64,000 nucleotides of DNA from Siphonodentalium dalli (GCA_032622095.1 CP136064.1:184740209-184804208); one strand, 5' to 3'; shown: positions 11,762 to 23,700, counted from the stretch's first letter. Numbers and translations are program-made. The notes: a model not told the origin generated them from the letters alone.

Positions 11762-12833
11762 CTGTTATTTTATTACATTAGGAGATAATAAAAAGCAAAA
11801 CATTTTCCGAAAAAGAAATGGCTTTGGATCCTGAGTACAGTTGTACGAGTGGTGAAGATATCCCGACAATGCTGTATAATTCATCCTCTCAAGGTGTACA
11901 GCAAAAAGAAATAGCCGAAAATACCAAACTAATACGACAACTAGACAATTAACCATCTGTGTGTGTAATTAGAAATAACAAGTTTTGATACGCTTTGCCA
12001 AATTCAATTACAAATACTCCGCAATAAATAGAAAGGAAATGCCGTCAACAATGTCAAGCCACGTCAGTTGGTAATGTTCCGACAATACGAGAGAAGGCAG
12101 AAGCCCATATAATAGGGAAGTTAAGCGTAATAATATGTCTGTATTTCTAATGTCCACGCGCATCCACCACACGTCTACATTGGAAGCAGAAAATAAAACA
12201 TTCTTGGTTGTCTCAAGCGCAATGTGTTTTAGGTGTTTCCAGTTGCCCACCCTCACATAAATCACAATTTGTCGCTGATGGAAATTAAAAAAGATTTGAT
12301 GCCACTGAACTGTTGGGATTCAAAGGAAGATAACTCATACTCCAAAATAATATCACATGTTTTTTAACATAATTTTTTTTACTTTAAATCAAGCTGTAGT
12401 TGCATCCTAATGGAATTAACAAAAACAGAAGGCTAATATTATGATCTAGTACGTTCACTGGTTTATTAGTTCAAAATAGATTCACTTTGGCAGAAACCTG
12501 GACTTTCTTTTGGAAAACATGAAATATTGTTTTTAAAGAAGTGTCAAAAATTGCTAGCATGCTATCTTTTGCTGCAGAATAACAATTCTTGCACTAGATA
12601 ATTGCCACCAATGTATAAATTAATCATCTCTGCGCTACCGTAGCTATTTCGCCGACAGCCCAGCACGTTTCTGTGGGAATTCATCTGAAATACATAGCAT
12701 TTCTTCATATATTATCGCTGTACCGAACGGGGTGCGTAGAATTTATTGCGAGACTGACTCGTGAAATTGTGCAAATAAGCAGTATCACCGAACGCATGTG
12801 TGGATTACCTTATGTCTTGTTTAAAAAAATATA

Positions 12834-13049
12834 TTATCCCTTTCTATACTGAATGGATTCTTCATGTAATAAAAAGCAGACGAAAGACAGAGAAAAAAGA
12901 TAATACTAGAGCAGAAAGATTCACATTCATAGGTGGCAAATGCTCAGACAATAAGTCAACAGATGACTCTAGGTCGTTTGTGAACTTATTATCTAAACAT
13001 ATCCTTGGGGAACTACTCCTAAATTGGAATTTAGTAGAGAAAGGGTTAA
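12834..13049. mobile_element. TTAA-type MITE (family B), 216 bp
   Basis: Ends TTATCCCTTTCTATACT and AGTAGAGAAAGGGTTAA are inverted repeats next to a TTAA (one base changed on the left). Interior words (gaatggattctt, cagacaataagt, gaacttattatct) are shared with 39,861-40,110 and partly with 41,830-42,035. The 84-codon open frame across it is a shadow. Confidence 0.7.
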
Positions 13050-13431
13050 ATTAGTTTACACCACTCACCAATACATTGAATCGTCTTAGCGTTTCGACAC
13101 CAGAATTCGCGTTCCTTGTAATCCAAGTAGAAAGGAATGCATTTTGATTCTATGACATTTATTTTGTGGCAGATATATACCGCACATGTTGACTAACTTT
13201 TCAATAAACACAAATCTGATTTATTATATGTGTTATATTCAATGGCACAACCCATATCAATATCTAGTATCACTATATTTGGCCCTCCATCATATAAAAT
13301 GATGTCAATAACTTGGAAAGTTGCTTCCTATCAGTGGGCTTCCACGTGTCACGAATAATAACCAACATAAGCGCTGCCATATAATGACTAATATATTCTT
13401 TATACTCATTTAGTTTTGTCTTTTATTTCAG

Positions 13432-13689
13432 GATTTAACAGTGACTGTTGCATCTGAACTTCCCTCGTTCGAAGTTGAGTTGGTTGATGATACTGAGAAT
13501 CATCATCTCGTGAACCGGCAATCATTCGTTGATGAACAGGAGTGGTATTTGTATATGCACACGGAAAGTGAAAAACGTGAATTAGTGATAGACCAAGCCG
13601 ACAATAGTGTTAAACGTTCAGCTCTTTCCGTGAAGTGTCGGGCGGCCAGGAGGCCTGGTTATTTCGTATGGAATATATTCATGATCACG
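13432..13689 (+). CDS. pLGIC subunit, exon b: end of ligand-binding domain and start of TM1
   Basis: Eighty-six codons between acceptor ttttatttcag and donor ACG|gtatgt, phase 0 at both ends. Joined to exon a it reads FPFDVQDLTVTVASE, continuing the FPFD segment without a gap. It contains SFVDEQEWYLY, a strand equivalent to the region before the loop C hairpin, then a charged stretch and RRPGYFVWNIFMIT. RRPxYxxWNxF is the conserved entry into TM1 of the superfamily. Leu replaces the second Cys of the Cys-loop. The nearest upstream feature is a TTAA element ending 382 bp before it. Confident as a channel exon; ligand unknown. Confidence 0.9.
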
Positions 13690-13929
13690 GTATGTATGAT
13701 GAGCCTCATATTTTCTTCGAAATAGCATATTTACATCTAAGACAACTGTAAGTACCGGTACCAATAAAGATAAGGCGAACAGATGGAGGATGTATTCGCC
13801 TTGACGCAGTATTTTAGTCCAAAGAGACGTTCCATTTGTAGCTTTTGACTTGTATCTTTAAACTGTCGTTTTCGGAAGATGTCCATCATACACATGGTTA
13901 ATTCTGGTTTCGAGATATATCAGAGCTAT

Positions 13930-14434
13930 CCTCGCGCAAATACGCTAATAATCGACATATATTGTGAACTAGGTACATAATTTGATTATTGGATTCTGAA
14001 ATAAGCAGACAATGGATCATGTCCGTTATTTAGTTTTATGACACGGGCCACAGTGAAACACATGATAAAGAGCAGCCAGTTCTCCCGAAAACCAGCACAT
14101 GATCTGCTGATAATAGAACTTGTATTAGGTAGATATAATCTGCTTAGAATCGCCTCATTTTGGGTTGATAATGTACTGAAAATGAGAACATTTATTCACA
14201 TTATCGACTCATAATGAGGCAATTCTAAGCAGATTATGTGCGGACAATGACACAAGAAAAACATATTCACGACTTGTCAGGTGTATGCTCTTAACAGGTG
14301 TTTTCACTGTGTTCCGCGCCATAACACGTAAGAATAACTGTTAATAATCCATGTTCTGCTTATTTCAGAATCAAATAATCACATTATCTACCTATTTCAC
14401 ATTATACGTCGATTGTGTGCGTATTTGGGCGAGG
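13930..14434. mobile_element. Fold-back MITE family A, complete copy
   Basis: Inverted terminal arms of at least 80 bp: left begins cctcgcgcaaatacgctaat and includes gattctgaaataagcaga; right has tctgcttatttcagaatcaa and ends gtatttgggcgagg. No coding capacity. It begins 241 bp after channel exon b, in the 3.7-kb intron. Confidence 0.8.
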
Positions 14435-14454
14435 ATATGATGTAAAAAGCGTAT

Positions 14455-14660
14455 ATCTGAAAAGTCGCGAGTTGAATTATTTGTGTCATTGTCCGCACAT
14501 ATTCTGCTTAGAATCGCCTCATTATGAGTCTATAATGTCACGAAAACGCTCTCATTTTCCGCATATTATCGACTCAAAATTCGATTCTAAGCAATTTAAC
14601 TACATAAAACAAGTTATATTATAAGCAGATATTGTACGAATTTTCTCGAGAACATACTGA
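14455..14660. mobile_element. Partial family A sequence next to the complete copy
   Basis: Repeats internal words of family A in the other orientation (gtgtcattgtccgcacatat, tctgcttagaatcgcctcat, ttatcgactcaaaattcgat). It may be a second insertion or a rearranged fragment. Confidence 0.55.
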
Positions 14661-14939
14661 GAACATGTTGCAGAGCTAGTTTTAATAGAACATGCTTTGA
14701 TGATTGACCCTTCGCATTTATAATAAGATATAACTCAACCGATTGCCACACGTTCTTTAAACTTCAACGTCTATAGAGGTATCCCTTTTACAATAACGTT
14801 CATTTCGTATATGGCAATGTGTTGAAATCAGTATAATGACGTGTTCCCTAAATGCAAATATTTCTTTGAATTCTATCGTATTTCAAGAAACTCCCACCAT
14901 GAATGTTCAATACGCTCCTTCCGATTTGGATGCAAGGTA

Positions 14940-15081
14940 CAGTAATGCCCTAAATAATCGACTCCTTGACCACAGCAGAATTATGGGTAATTTTTCAGGA
15001 TTTAGTCGGAAATATGGTAATCCTGAGAAATTACCCATAATTCTTCTGTGGTTAAGAAGTCGATTATTTAGGGCATTACTG
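14940..15081. mobile_element. TA-flanked fold-back MITE (CAGTAATGCCC family), copy 1
   Basis: A 142-bp near-perfect palindrome. It starts CAGTAATGCCCTAAATAATC after a TA, and ends gggcattactg before a TA. Arms carry cacagcagaattatgggtaa and ttcaggatttagtcggaaat. TA flanks and CAGT ends fit a Tc1/mariner-type element. The two overlapping 84-codon frames on opposite strands encode nearly the same peptide because the DNA is palindromic. Confidence 0.88.
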
Positions 15082-15089
15082 TACATGTA

Positions 15090-17419
15090 GTTGGAATCAC
15101 ATCCGATAATGGTTGGCCTATCAGATGAGTTAAAATTTGAACCGCTATTCGCATTACCCATTTACCACCATGACCTACAATAACATTCAACATATTGCAA
15201 GAATAATCACAAAAAAGTACTTTGGAATACTTTTTAACTAAACTTTGCTGTATCGTTGAGTGCCGGATAAGACTGCCTATTTTGAATGTCGATATTTCAC
15301 GTTCAAATATTGTGATATAAAGATGGGTTCATGGGTTCGATCTCATTAATTTCGTTTATTGAAATCGCACAAAACTAGTTGTTTCATCATGAATGAAAAG
15401 TAGGGCGATTCTGACCAGACCAGAATTGATTTAACTTATTAAACATCGTTTAATTTCAACTTCGAAGGAAACCGAGTTCATTGATCATTGATACCACTTC
15501 GTAGGCAACATCTAGAACCAATGGTTGATATATCACACCAAAGTAAAACAAACTGATCTGCACCATAACTCTCACATGTTGCTGAATATGGATTAGATTT
15601 ATGTTTATGGCGACGTTATAATTTGGGTCAAGCCATTGATAGTTTATTTTTATTCGTGGACGCTGGATGCATTAGAAGAGATTGATATTAAAGTACAATT
15701 TTGACCGCCGGTTTGCCCTTTTATCGAGGATTGAAGAGTATAAACAGTTTGACAAAAAAAAAGTCCCAACATGCCTATTTTCCGTCAACACCACTCGATA
15801 TTTCGTTCATTTCTAATTAAATTTCAGCTAATTGCCGCTAATTCCAGACAAGATATTTGCGAATAACATTTCTATTGACTGATGACTTAAATTTTCTCAG
15901 AAATTAGTGAAATGCCGAGCGCTGTGTCACAACAAGTACTCTAACCAGATTTGTCTGACACAGCTTATAGAATAGTGCACAGACTCACGTTACTAGCATT
16001 CTAACTAGTCCGCTCGAATTCATTATATGAAAGTAAGTATACAAAAGAGTGACTATTTATCAACAATACTTGTATTTAGCACCAGAATATTCCAGCTCCC
16101 AGATCAGTATTTACAGCACGCAGATCAATGTTGTGGTGCAGACCTGGTCGGTTGATTACGCGGTGTGAAATGTAGTTTTATGTCCATTTTCATCATAAGG
16201 CCTAGACTCACATTCCGCATACATCCAGGAAAGAACCACCAAATAATTATCTGGAATTATTCGGTGAAAAAAAAATTCACTTATCATCTTTCCATATAAA
16301 TTCTGAAACGTTCACATTTAAAAGGAGACAAAAATGCATTAGTTTAAAATATTGTATTCATTTTTGACTATTTTGATAACAAAACTGCTAAAATATTATC
16401 AAATCGTTAAATAATCTATGGTCGTGCCTCTATTGAGAGGGATGCCCAACGATTGCATTTCATGTATTGTCATCTTCATTGCATATGGAATGTGACATGT
16501 TATTAAAAGACAAAACATAGATTGTGATACATCTGAGAGCTTAAAACTCTTACTTTATTTATTCACTATTTAGCTATCAAGAACTGATAGAATAACTCAT
16601 AGTTCGCAATTTTTTTTCAAAAAACGTATAGTTGTGGCTATTGAGAGAAGTTTCATTTGTGTCAAATTGTCTACATCATTTTTAAATCACATGATATAGC
16701 TTCATGTCCCATAATGGGTAGTGAACAATAAATAGCGAAGCATATGTCAGCCCAACTAGAAATTTGCAGGAACAAAGGAGTCAACCAGACAAAAGACATA
16801 GTGTTGGAGATGGTGGACTTTGGTTACGAACCCATAACCTAGAACTCATTTCAGCCCAACTATATGTTGATCGAGAAGCAAACCCTAAGATATAGACAAT
16901 GATTTATGATGATTGTATATCTAAATGTCTATAATTATGAAACTCCCATCCCTTACCGTGACCTTCAGATGTGATATCCTGGAAATATAAAGTGATTTTC
17001 TGGACAGATGCCATTTTGCAATGCCATAACACTATCGAAAGTGTGCTTATAATTACAACTGATCGATGATTCTTGGGTTTGGGTCAGGTGTATCACATGT
17101 ACTAAGTTAAAAGAAACAAACCGATTTTGTGAAAAGCCATTTTGAAATATCAGGAATTTTAGTCAAGATGTGCATCTGAGCTATAGTTTATGATAGTGAT
17201 CTTCAATAAATATACCTTAAAACAACAGCGTTTTAAATTACTTGTCGTTCATGTGTGTACACCAATGTTGAGTATGTTAGCAAGGTTGTTCATATCGCTA
17301 AATGCATGTACAAGACTTACCAGACAATATACAGCCTACTATTTTTATTTCAACGTCATTTGGCTATGTTTCAGGAAAAAACTAGTAACATACTCGATAT
17401 TGGCGATCTATTTTTTCAG
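15090..17419. other. Rest of channel intron b, nothing recognised
   Basis: About 2.3 kb of AT-rich DNA. I saw no exon, no coding similarity and no complete element. It ends in the acceptor gatctattttttcag of the next channel exon. Confidence 0.5.
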
Positions 17420-17575
17420 TTCCTCATATGCAGCCTATCATTCGCAACATTCGCCGTAGAGAAAACCATGCCGCAAAACCGCCTACAATTGTCTTTCACG
17501 CTAGTGCTCACGTCAGTGGCTTTCAAGTCGGTGGTCAACCAAAGTCTGCCGCGAATATCATATCTCACATATATG
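17420..17575 (+). CDS. pLGIC subunit, exon c: rest of TM1 and all of TM2 (pore)
   Basis: Fifty-two codons between acceptor attttttcag and donor ATG|gtaagt, phase 0. It completes TM1 (FLICSLSFATFAV), gives the short TM1-TM2 linker EKTMPQN and the pore helix RLQLSFTLVLTSVAFKSVVN, then QSLPRISYLTYM. Taking the Arg as 0', the conserved pore Leu falls at 9'. The residue at -1' is Asn, neither the Glu of classical cation channels nor the Ala of the PAR motif of anion channels, so charge selectivity cannot be read with confidence. The longer open frames across this stretch are intron read-through. Confidence 0.92.
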
Positions 17576-18409
17576 GTAAGTTCAGCAGGTATCAGTTCAT
17601 TTTCATAAGTACATGCACAAGGCTATGGGTCAGATAGAAATTTACCGCGACTTGTGGGTTGATGGGTAACATCACACCGGCGGATAGAGTACTGTATATT
17701 GTTCGCACACCACGCTAAAAGGTGTAAGCGAGCCAAGGCCGCCTCCAAGAAAATGTTTTAAGTTGTGTGTGAAGTAGGATATATTTTCTTCGCTTCTCAA
17801 GGAATTTCTATGAAATTTGAATATATGACCGTACTGGCATAATAGATACATGTTAGTTATTAATTTAATTTAAAAAAACGTATTCATTTCTCTTTATTCT
17901 ATTGCATGGTTCTTTTCTGAAACATACAACACGATGTAAGCATGGCATTATTTTATATTATAAATTATTTAAAGTGATGCGAAACACTGCGGTAGGGTGA
18001 CCAATCAGAATTGGGGAATAATCTTCCTCAAAGTAGTTATTTGTACAGATATCATATCCAAAATTGACAACACACACCGTTATACTCATATATTAATTAG
18101 ATGCAGTGACTCTCGATGGCGAATTCTTTTGCGTTAACTTATGGCCGATAGTTGATCCGGAGTCGAATATTTACAAATGAGCGTAGTTCAGACGATGTTT
18201 CCGTGAAGTTGTATGGTCATTTTAAAAAGATGTTCGGCCACGTTTGCAGAACGGTACATTCCTCCAGCTCGCATAGTGCACTAAGCGCCCGAAGAAGTCC
18301 ATACTATATCTTTGAATGTAGTTGACCTTATTTCGGATTACAGTTAATTACTTTGTTCTTATAGTTCCTTTTGATATTTCGGCAGCTGGTATATTGGCCT
18401 AATTTTAAT

Positions 18410-18600
18410 ATAACAATAACATGATTTTTTAGGGCGTTATGGTTTATTAACGGCCCGGCAGGAACGATTAACAGCCCAAGGGGATATTAGCGGTACGAGA
18501 CGAAATCGAGGACCGCTAATAGACCCGAGGACTGTTAATCATTCCAGAGGGCCGTTAATAAACCATAATGCCCGATACGATCATGTTATTACTATTATTA
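18410..18600. mobile_element. Fold-back MITE family C (GGGCGTTATGG), copy 1
   Basis: Arms: left aataacatgattttttaggg then cgttatggtttattaacggc cc; right gggccgttaataaaccataa tgcccgatacgatcatgtta tt. Related ends occur at 19,048-19,137 and a single arm at about 25,865-25,935. No coding. Confidence 0.75.
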
Positions 18601-18927
18601 CCACATATTTGGACATTTGACCCAGTGGAATAATGAAGTAGGCCTAGATTAAGAGAGAGATATTTCCAAGAACATATAAATAAATAAAAACCAGCATTGA
18701 AGACGAGTGACAAATGATGACAGTTTGACAGCTAAACTTATTTATGCATATTTACGCTTGAGTTAATAATTCAACCTTATACCGTGTTTTCTAATCATTA
18801 AACCACTACAGTATGAGGAAAATATGGTACACTTTCCAATTATTTTCTTGAAATAAACACGATAAGTCTGATGTTGAAGTGACGTAAATCGCGTGATAAT
18901 AAACGAGATCTAACTTCCGGTCAGTTG

Positions 18928-18981
18928 CCGGGCCGCGGGCCGATAATGAACAGAGCTTTTCGTTATCGGCCCGCGGCCCGG
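18928..18981. repeat. GC-rich perfect hairpin
   Basis: ccgggccgcgggccgataa on the left and ttatcggcccgcggcccgg on the right with about 16 bases between. It is strongly GC-rich in AT-rich surroundings. Confidence 0.9.
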
Positions 18982-19047
18982 TGTTTTGGTAACAATACGC
19001 TATTTGGAACGCCCCGAAAAACATTATCAATGGCCTAGAGAACTCCC

Positions 19048-19137
19048 TATATTGTGGTAATAATATACCAATGACATGATTTTTGAGGGCGTTAATAAAC
19101 CATGACTCCCGAAACAATCATGTTATTACTATTACCA
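19048..19137. mobile_element. Fold-back family C, short copy
   Basis: tgacatgatttttgagggcg ttaataaacc ... aacaatcatgttattactat tacc. The central part is missing relative to 18,410-18,600. Confidence 0.6.
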
Positions 19138-19175
19138 CCACCCAATCATCGTGTGATCACTTGATCGGTGACTTA

Positions 19176-19238
19176 ACCGGAAGTGGGCCGGGCGTTAATG
19201 AAAACATAGCTTCATTAACGCCCACCGTCGCTTCCGGT
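19176..19238. repeat. Hairpin with CCGGAAGTGGGC arms
   Basis: accggaagtgggccgggcgt taatgaa pairs with ttcattaacgcccaccgtcg cttccggt across a short loop. The accggaagt end also appears inverted (acttccggt) just before the hairpin at 18,928. Confidence 0.8.
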
Positions 19239-19390
19239 CATCTTCACCTCAAAATTATGGAATCCTATCGTGCGTGTAAAATATAGTTAATTTACTGGAT
19301 AACGGCCTCTAAAGTGGTAATAATTACATTTCTAGGTATAAAATGATCTGAAGCATTTATATTAAAGCGATTCGTATTCTCCAGTGTTCA

Positions 19391-19526
19391 GATAAAACGT
19401 ATTGAGTTATCAGTGATGACACCATATAAAACGTATTGAGTTATCAGTGATGACACCATATAAAACGTATTGATTTGTCAGTGATGACACCATATAAAAC
19501 GTATTGATTTGTCAGTGATGACACCT
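19391..19526. repeat. 34-bp minisatellite, four units
   Basis: aaaacgtattgagttatcag tgatgacaccatat repeats four times at a 34-bp period starting at 19,394, 19,428, 19,462 and 19,496. Units 3 and 4 share gatttgtcag in place of gagttatcag, so the array grew in pairs. Confidence 0.93.
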
Positions 19527-20160
19527 CCAAGTTCTCAACATAGACCGATATACATGATATACACGCACTCTACAAGTCTTAAAATATAGGGAATAATCAC
19601 CTCAATGACTGAACTGGTGACGTGAAATAATTCACGAGAGGCGGGGGAAGTTGTACAAATACGAGAGTGCATCGCGCTCGAGTGTTTTACGATAAAGTCC
19701 CTGCATCGAATTAACCAGTTCAATAAAATGATTATTCCACTATAAATAACTCATTTTATTACATATCTATCAACGTAATTCGCATGATGGCACGAGTTTC
19801 CAGGCGTGTGATAATTTTCAGAATCGCACTAGTGCAATCTGTCGACGGAACTATTTCATTCAGTGTTGTTAGACTGTTTCTCGCCGTTACTATATATCTT
19901 TACTTTTTCAACGCAAGGGTGACAACCCACTTGCCGAAATCGCAGCGCGCTGATTGGGTTATATTTTTGGAAAATCTATCAACATTTAATTTCAAATGCA
20001 CCATTAAATATGGGTCAAGGTCACTCGCGGATAGACGGGCTCCCTGTCTGATTGTTGCGTTAACCCTAAAATACGTTAACACTCAATTAAGGTCACATTT
20101 TCTGTACCGGAGATGTACGATTGTGGGTCAATTACTATGATACGGAGATATGTAATAAAC

Positions 20161-20324
20161 ATAGAACCGCATGAGTGTCTGGATTTTGACGAATTACCGC
20201 ACTCGATTTGTTGGCGAAACGCGATACCTCTCGTGCGGGACTGCGTCCCGCACTAGAGGTATCGCTCCGCCAACAAATCTCGTGCGATAATTTCGTCAAA
20301 CTCCAGACACTCATGCGGTTCTAT
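20161..20324. mobile_element. 164-bp fold-back element with GC-rich apex
   Basis: Ends atagaaccgcatgagtgtct and agacactcatgcggttctat; the centre is gtgcgggactgcgtcccgca c, itself a palindrome. Mismatches are few along the whole arm. No coding. Probably a MITE. Confidence 0.88.
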
Positions 20325-20394
20325 CTATTATTAACAATCCGAATACCGCCATTATACCTCTGACGCATAAATGTATGTCACAGTAAATTATCAG

Positions 20395-20545
20395 TGTCAT
20401 CAGTGAAATCATTGACTACGTGAAATATCTAGGGATTACGTGAACTCACTAAACATGCCCAGGGATTACACGTAATTGCTGAAAGTGTCAGGGATTTCAC
20501 GAAACCACTAAAAGTTTCCAGTGATTAGGCGAAATCACGGAAATC
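20395..20545. repeat. Degenerate short repeat (agggattacgtgaaatcact-like), left block
   Basis: About five units of the type agggatt(a/t)cac-gtaa-tcactgaaa at roughly 30-bp spacing. A related block lies at 21,618-21,715, on the other side of the integrase remnant. Confidence 0.7.
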
Positions 20546-20731
20546 TGTTGAATGACTTTGTACATATGTATACTGTTTGGGTTTCAGTAAATAAGTGTAA
20601 TGGTCTTTTAGACTACCACTAGTTACTGTATACACTATAAGCCCGGACAAGTTGTCTGCATTGCCTAATTAGCTTCTCTGCTGGCGTGGTAACAATCTGA
20701 CAGCCAACTGAGCTTATATGGAATTTGTTTG

Positions 20732-21622
20732 ATGAATAAAGCATTTATGAAGAAATTCGCCAATATCTCTTCTAAAGCACCGGACTTCCTCAATTCACTT
20801 TGTGTGGAGTGTCAGAGAAAGAGGGTTCTACCATGGACAAAAGGTGTGGTGGTGCAGCCAATCCCGACAAAAGAGTTCACAATCAGATGTCAAGTAGATC
20901 TGATTGATTTGCAGTCCTTGGATAATTATAACTACAAGTGGATAATGGTTTACCAAGACCACCTTACTAAATTCTGCATACAATTTTAGGTCGTTGACAA
21001 GCAAACGAGCATACCGACTTCTATATATATTTCTTCTGTTCGGGGCAGTAGCCATTCTTCAGAGTGGCAACGAATCGGATTTCGCTGCTGCCATCAAGGA
21101 GCTGAAAGTATCCGACCAGAGCTGACCATTGTGCATAGCAAATCACGCCGTCCTCACAGTCAAGGTTCGGTTGAAAGGGCAAATGGAGAAATCACAGAAT
21201 GCTAGTGGCCCGACTCGTTGACAATAAGACAACATACTGGCCAAACGGATTACAGTTTGCTCAGTTTCAAAACAATTATACACATCATTCTGACATTAAA
21301 TGCTCGTCATATTCAGTTGTTTGGTTGTGATTTTCGGATTGAGGTGTTATCGATGATGGCGATAGAAGCAGATCTCATTGATGCCACAACGAAAGCACTT
21401 GCACCACAAGATATAGGTGTCGTGACTGATTCAGTAGAGCAGCTATCCGCTCATCCAGTTCCTTCAGATGAGGTGGAGTCAACAGCTAAATTGAACGAAC
21501 AGCTGCACGCAGACTCTAGAACTGTCATTACTGAGGAAATAGAGTCGGTCAGTGAACGACGTTCAGAGGCTTGTGAGCCCCAACAAAAACAAACTGAAAG
21601 AATGGTGAATTTTTTCCAGTAA
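20732..21622 (+). pseudogene. Integrase (rve-type DDE) pseudogene
   Basis: Remnant of a retroviral-type integrase of transposon origin, as also found in KRBA2-like animal proteins. Frame 1 (20,732-20,989) has a CVECQRKR zinc-finger end, KGVVVQPIPTKEF, then QVDLIDLQS with the first catalytic Asp and YKWIMVYQDHLTKFC, ending in a stop. A second frame near 21,035-21,110 gives GAVAILQSGNESDFAAAIKE, where the second catalytic Asp of the usual QSDNG is Gly. A third near 21,107-21,205 gives PELTIVHSKSRRPHSQGSVE with the catalytic Glu, then WPNGLQFAQFQNN. The C-terminal part continues in the frame ending at 21,622 (QLFGCDFRIEV onward). At least three frame changes and the lost Asp make it inactive. 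Confidence 0.85.
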
Positions 21623-21715
21623 TTTCATGAAATTCCTAGTCAGTGCAGTGATTTCACGAATTTACTGAAACATTCAGGGATTTCACGTAATTACTTATTT
21701 CACTAATTTACTGTA
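21618..21715. repeat. Degenerate short repeat, right block
   Basis: agtgatttcacgaatttact and agggatttcacgtaattact, similar to units at 20,395-20,545. It begins at the end of the integrase frame. Confidence 0.7.
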
Positions 21716-22865
21716 ACATATAGCGCGTATGAATACACAACGCGCTAGTTAAAGCGATATAATTCACTGGTGAAATTACCGTTTATAATCACTCGAGAAA
21801 TTAATGTATATAATTGATATCACAGAATTGATTGCCTTGGAAGAGAAATAGGAACCATTTTCTTCTTCGTGATAGTATACATTCAGAACATGTTAGTCAT
21901 TTCCCATGTGTCTATATCACTTACATGAACGCGCGGATAGTTAAGCTAAACAATTTATCTCATAACATACATGTAGCAACTATGTACATTAGTATTGTCT
22001 GTCCTTATTTATCGAGCTATTTTGGTCGCTGGGTTGTGGAAGGGTGGGACACTACAATCTCAAATTTGTGGTATGAAAAATACGAATCGCTATAAATGTT
22101 ATAGATATGGTATGGACTTGTTCGGGTGCGTGAAACTGATAAGTTAGTACTCAGGCGCTATGCCAACTGAAAGAATGTACCATTCCGCTAACATCGCCAA
22201 AAATCTTTAAAAAATCGACCGTACCAATCCATAGAAAATATATGACGGCGTGTGTTGTCAAGTTTGATATAATATTTGTAAAAATAACTACTTTTGGCAG
22301 ATTATTCTCCACTTCCATCACCCTTCCGATGTGTTTCGCATCACTTTAAATGAGACGCCCTAGCTATATTTATAAAAGTCAACAATAACTCCTATATATT
22401 ATCATCATCTGATTACCCAGATGTAGTTTGTAACCGTGCCATGACAGATAAGCCGGATCCTGTTATATAACTTCTGGATATTCAGGGGTATCAGTTATTC
22501 TATACATCTACATCCAGTAGTACATGCACAATACTGATGCGATGGGTGGCATTCCTTCGATAACGACATTACCAACGTAATTGCAAATGGCCTACAAAAT
22601 TGTCAATAACGAAGTTTCCGATAATCAAACGACGACATTACCTCTCAGAGCAAAGGAAATAGCGAGTAATAACTGGAAGTCGCCGGTAATTTTACTCGTA
22701 CCTCTGCTATAACACCGAAAATTGCATATAAATTCATACCCACCGTGAACATTCATTTGTAAGGTAGAGTCACTCCATTAATACCGACGATGGGCAACAC
22801 TACAGTAATGCCCTAAATAATCGGGTATATAAGGAACATTATAAGTTATATAAGTTACATACATA

Positions 22866-23030
22866 CAGTAATGCCCTACTTAATCGACGTCTTAACCACA
22901 GCAGAATTATGGGTAACTTTTCTGTGAGAGCTTTCCGATGAATGGCAACAAGCCATATTTCAGACTAAATCCTGAAAAGTTACACATAATTCTGCTGTGG
23001 TTAAGAAGTCGATTATTTAGGGCATTACAC
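22866..23030. mobile_element. TA-flanked fold-back MITE (CAGTAATGCCC family), copy 2
   Basis: Left end cagtaatgccctacttaatc, right end gattatttagggcattacac. The left arm lacks most of the ttcaggatttagtcgg segment while the right arm keeps it, so the hairpin is asymmetric. A second, truncated left end lies at 22,803-22,825, suggesting an aborted or nested copy. Confidence 0.83.
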
Positions 23031-23700
23031 TATGTCGTTATTATCGATTTTCAACGTCTGGTACCATACGTAGCTGTCCTTGACATTTCTTAACTGGGCA
23101 CATAAAATAACATGTTTGTGTTGTGGCATGCACAATGGACGTCGTAATGGTCGTTCCATTGTTTAGCTACTTCACTACCGAAGGCCGAGCGTGTTTGAGC
23201 CGGTACTCCATAGGAGATACGTTTACCGTGTGTTTCGTCCGTTGTATATACACAGCTATACAATGCCGAACTTTCAGAGTTCTTTTGAAGCTGCGTGTTT
23301 ATGTATAATATTTGTGAATTAACGTACACAAAATAATGTATGTATATTATGTATGTTGTTCATTAATATGTAGTAAGTAATATGCAGGATATGTGAACAC
23401 ATTGTAGCCGACCGCCCCGAGTATCAGATTAGCTACATGCTACTACACGACTGGAAGCTCGGAGATTGAACTGAGCAAGCACGATGAATTGGGAAAATTT
23501 GGTTTCTTATATATTATTGGTCAGAATATTCAAGTAGAGAGTGTTGTTAATACACTTTGGTGGTAACTCATTGCCATGTTTTGGAGCTGACTTCATTGTG
23601 TGCTAGTCACTGTTCGGGTTCGATCTTATGTGATGTTGCCGTATACAGGGAAACAGAGACTGATATTCGGTTCTGCGTCTTTGTAAACATAACTTAATGA

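Larger units (their letters stand above)
5486..13431 (+). other. Channel intron, about 7.9 kb, rich in mobile elements
   Basis: Between donor gttggt at 5,486 and acceptor ttttatttcag at 13,430-13,431. It contains a diverged piece of the TTAA element family near 5,715-5,795, the nested repeat at 7,175-8,297, a fold-back family copy at 9,370-9,705, a LINE 3' fragment and a TTAA element at 12,834-13,049. The remaining stretches (about 5,800-7,170 and 8,300-9,350) show nothing I recognise; open frames of 63-112 codons there have no family signature. Confidence 0.7.

Noticed and set aside
14836-15161. Open frames on both strands with nearly the same peptide (SNALNNRLL...)
   Set aside because: Shadow of the palindromic MITE at 14,940-15,081.
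19391-19526. CRISPR-like array
   Set aside because: The 34-bp units are contiguous with no spacers, in a eukaryotic context: a minisatellite.
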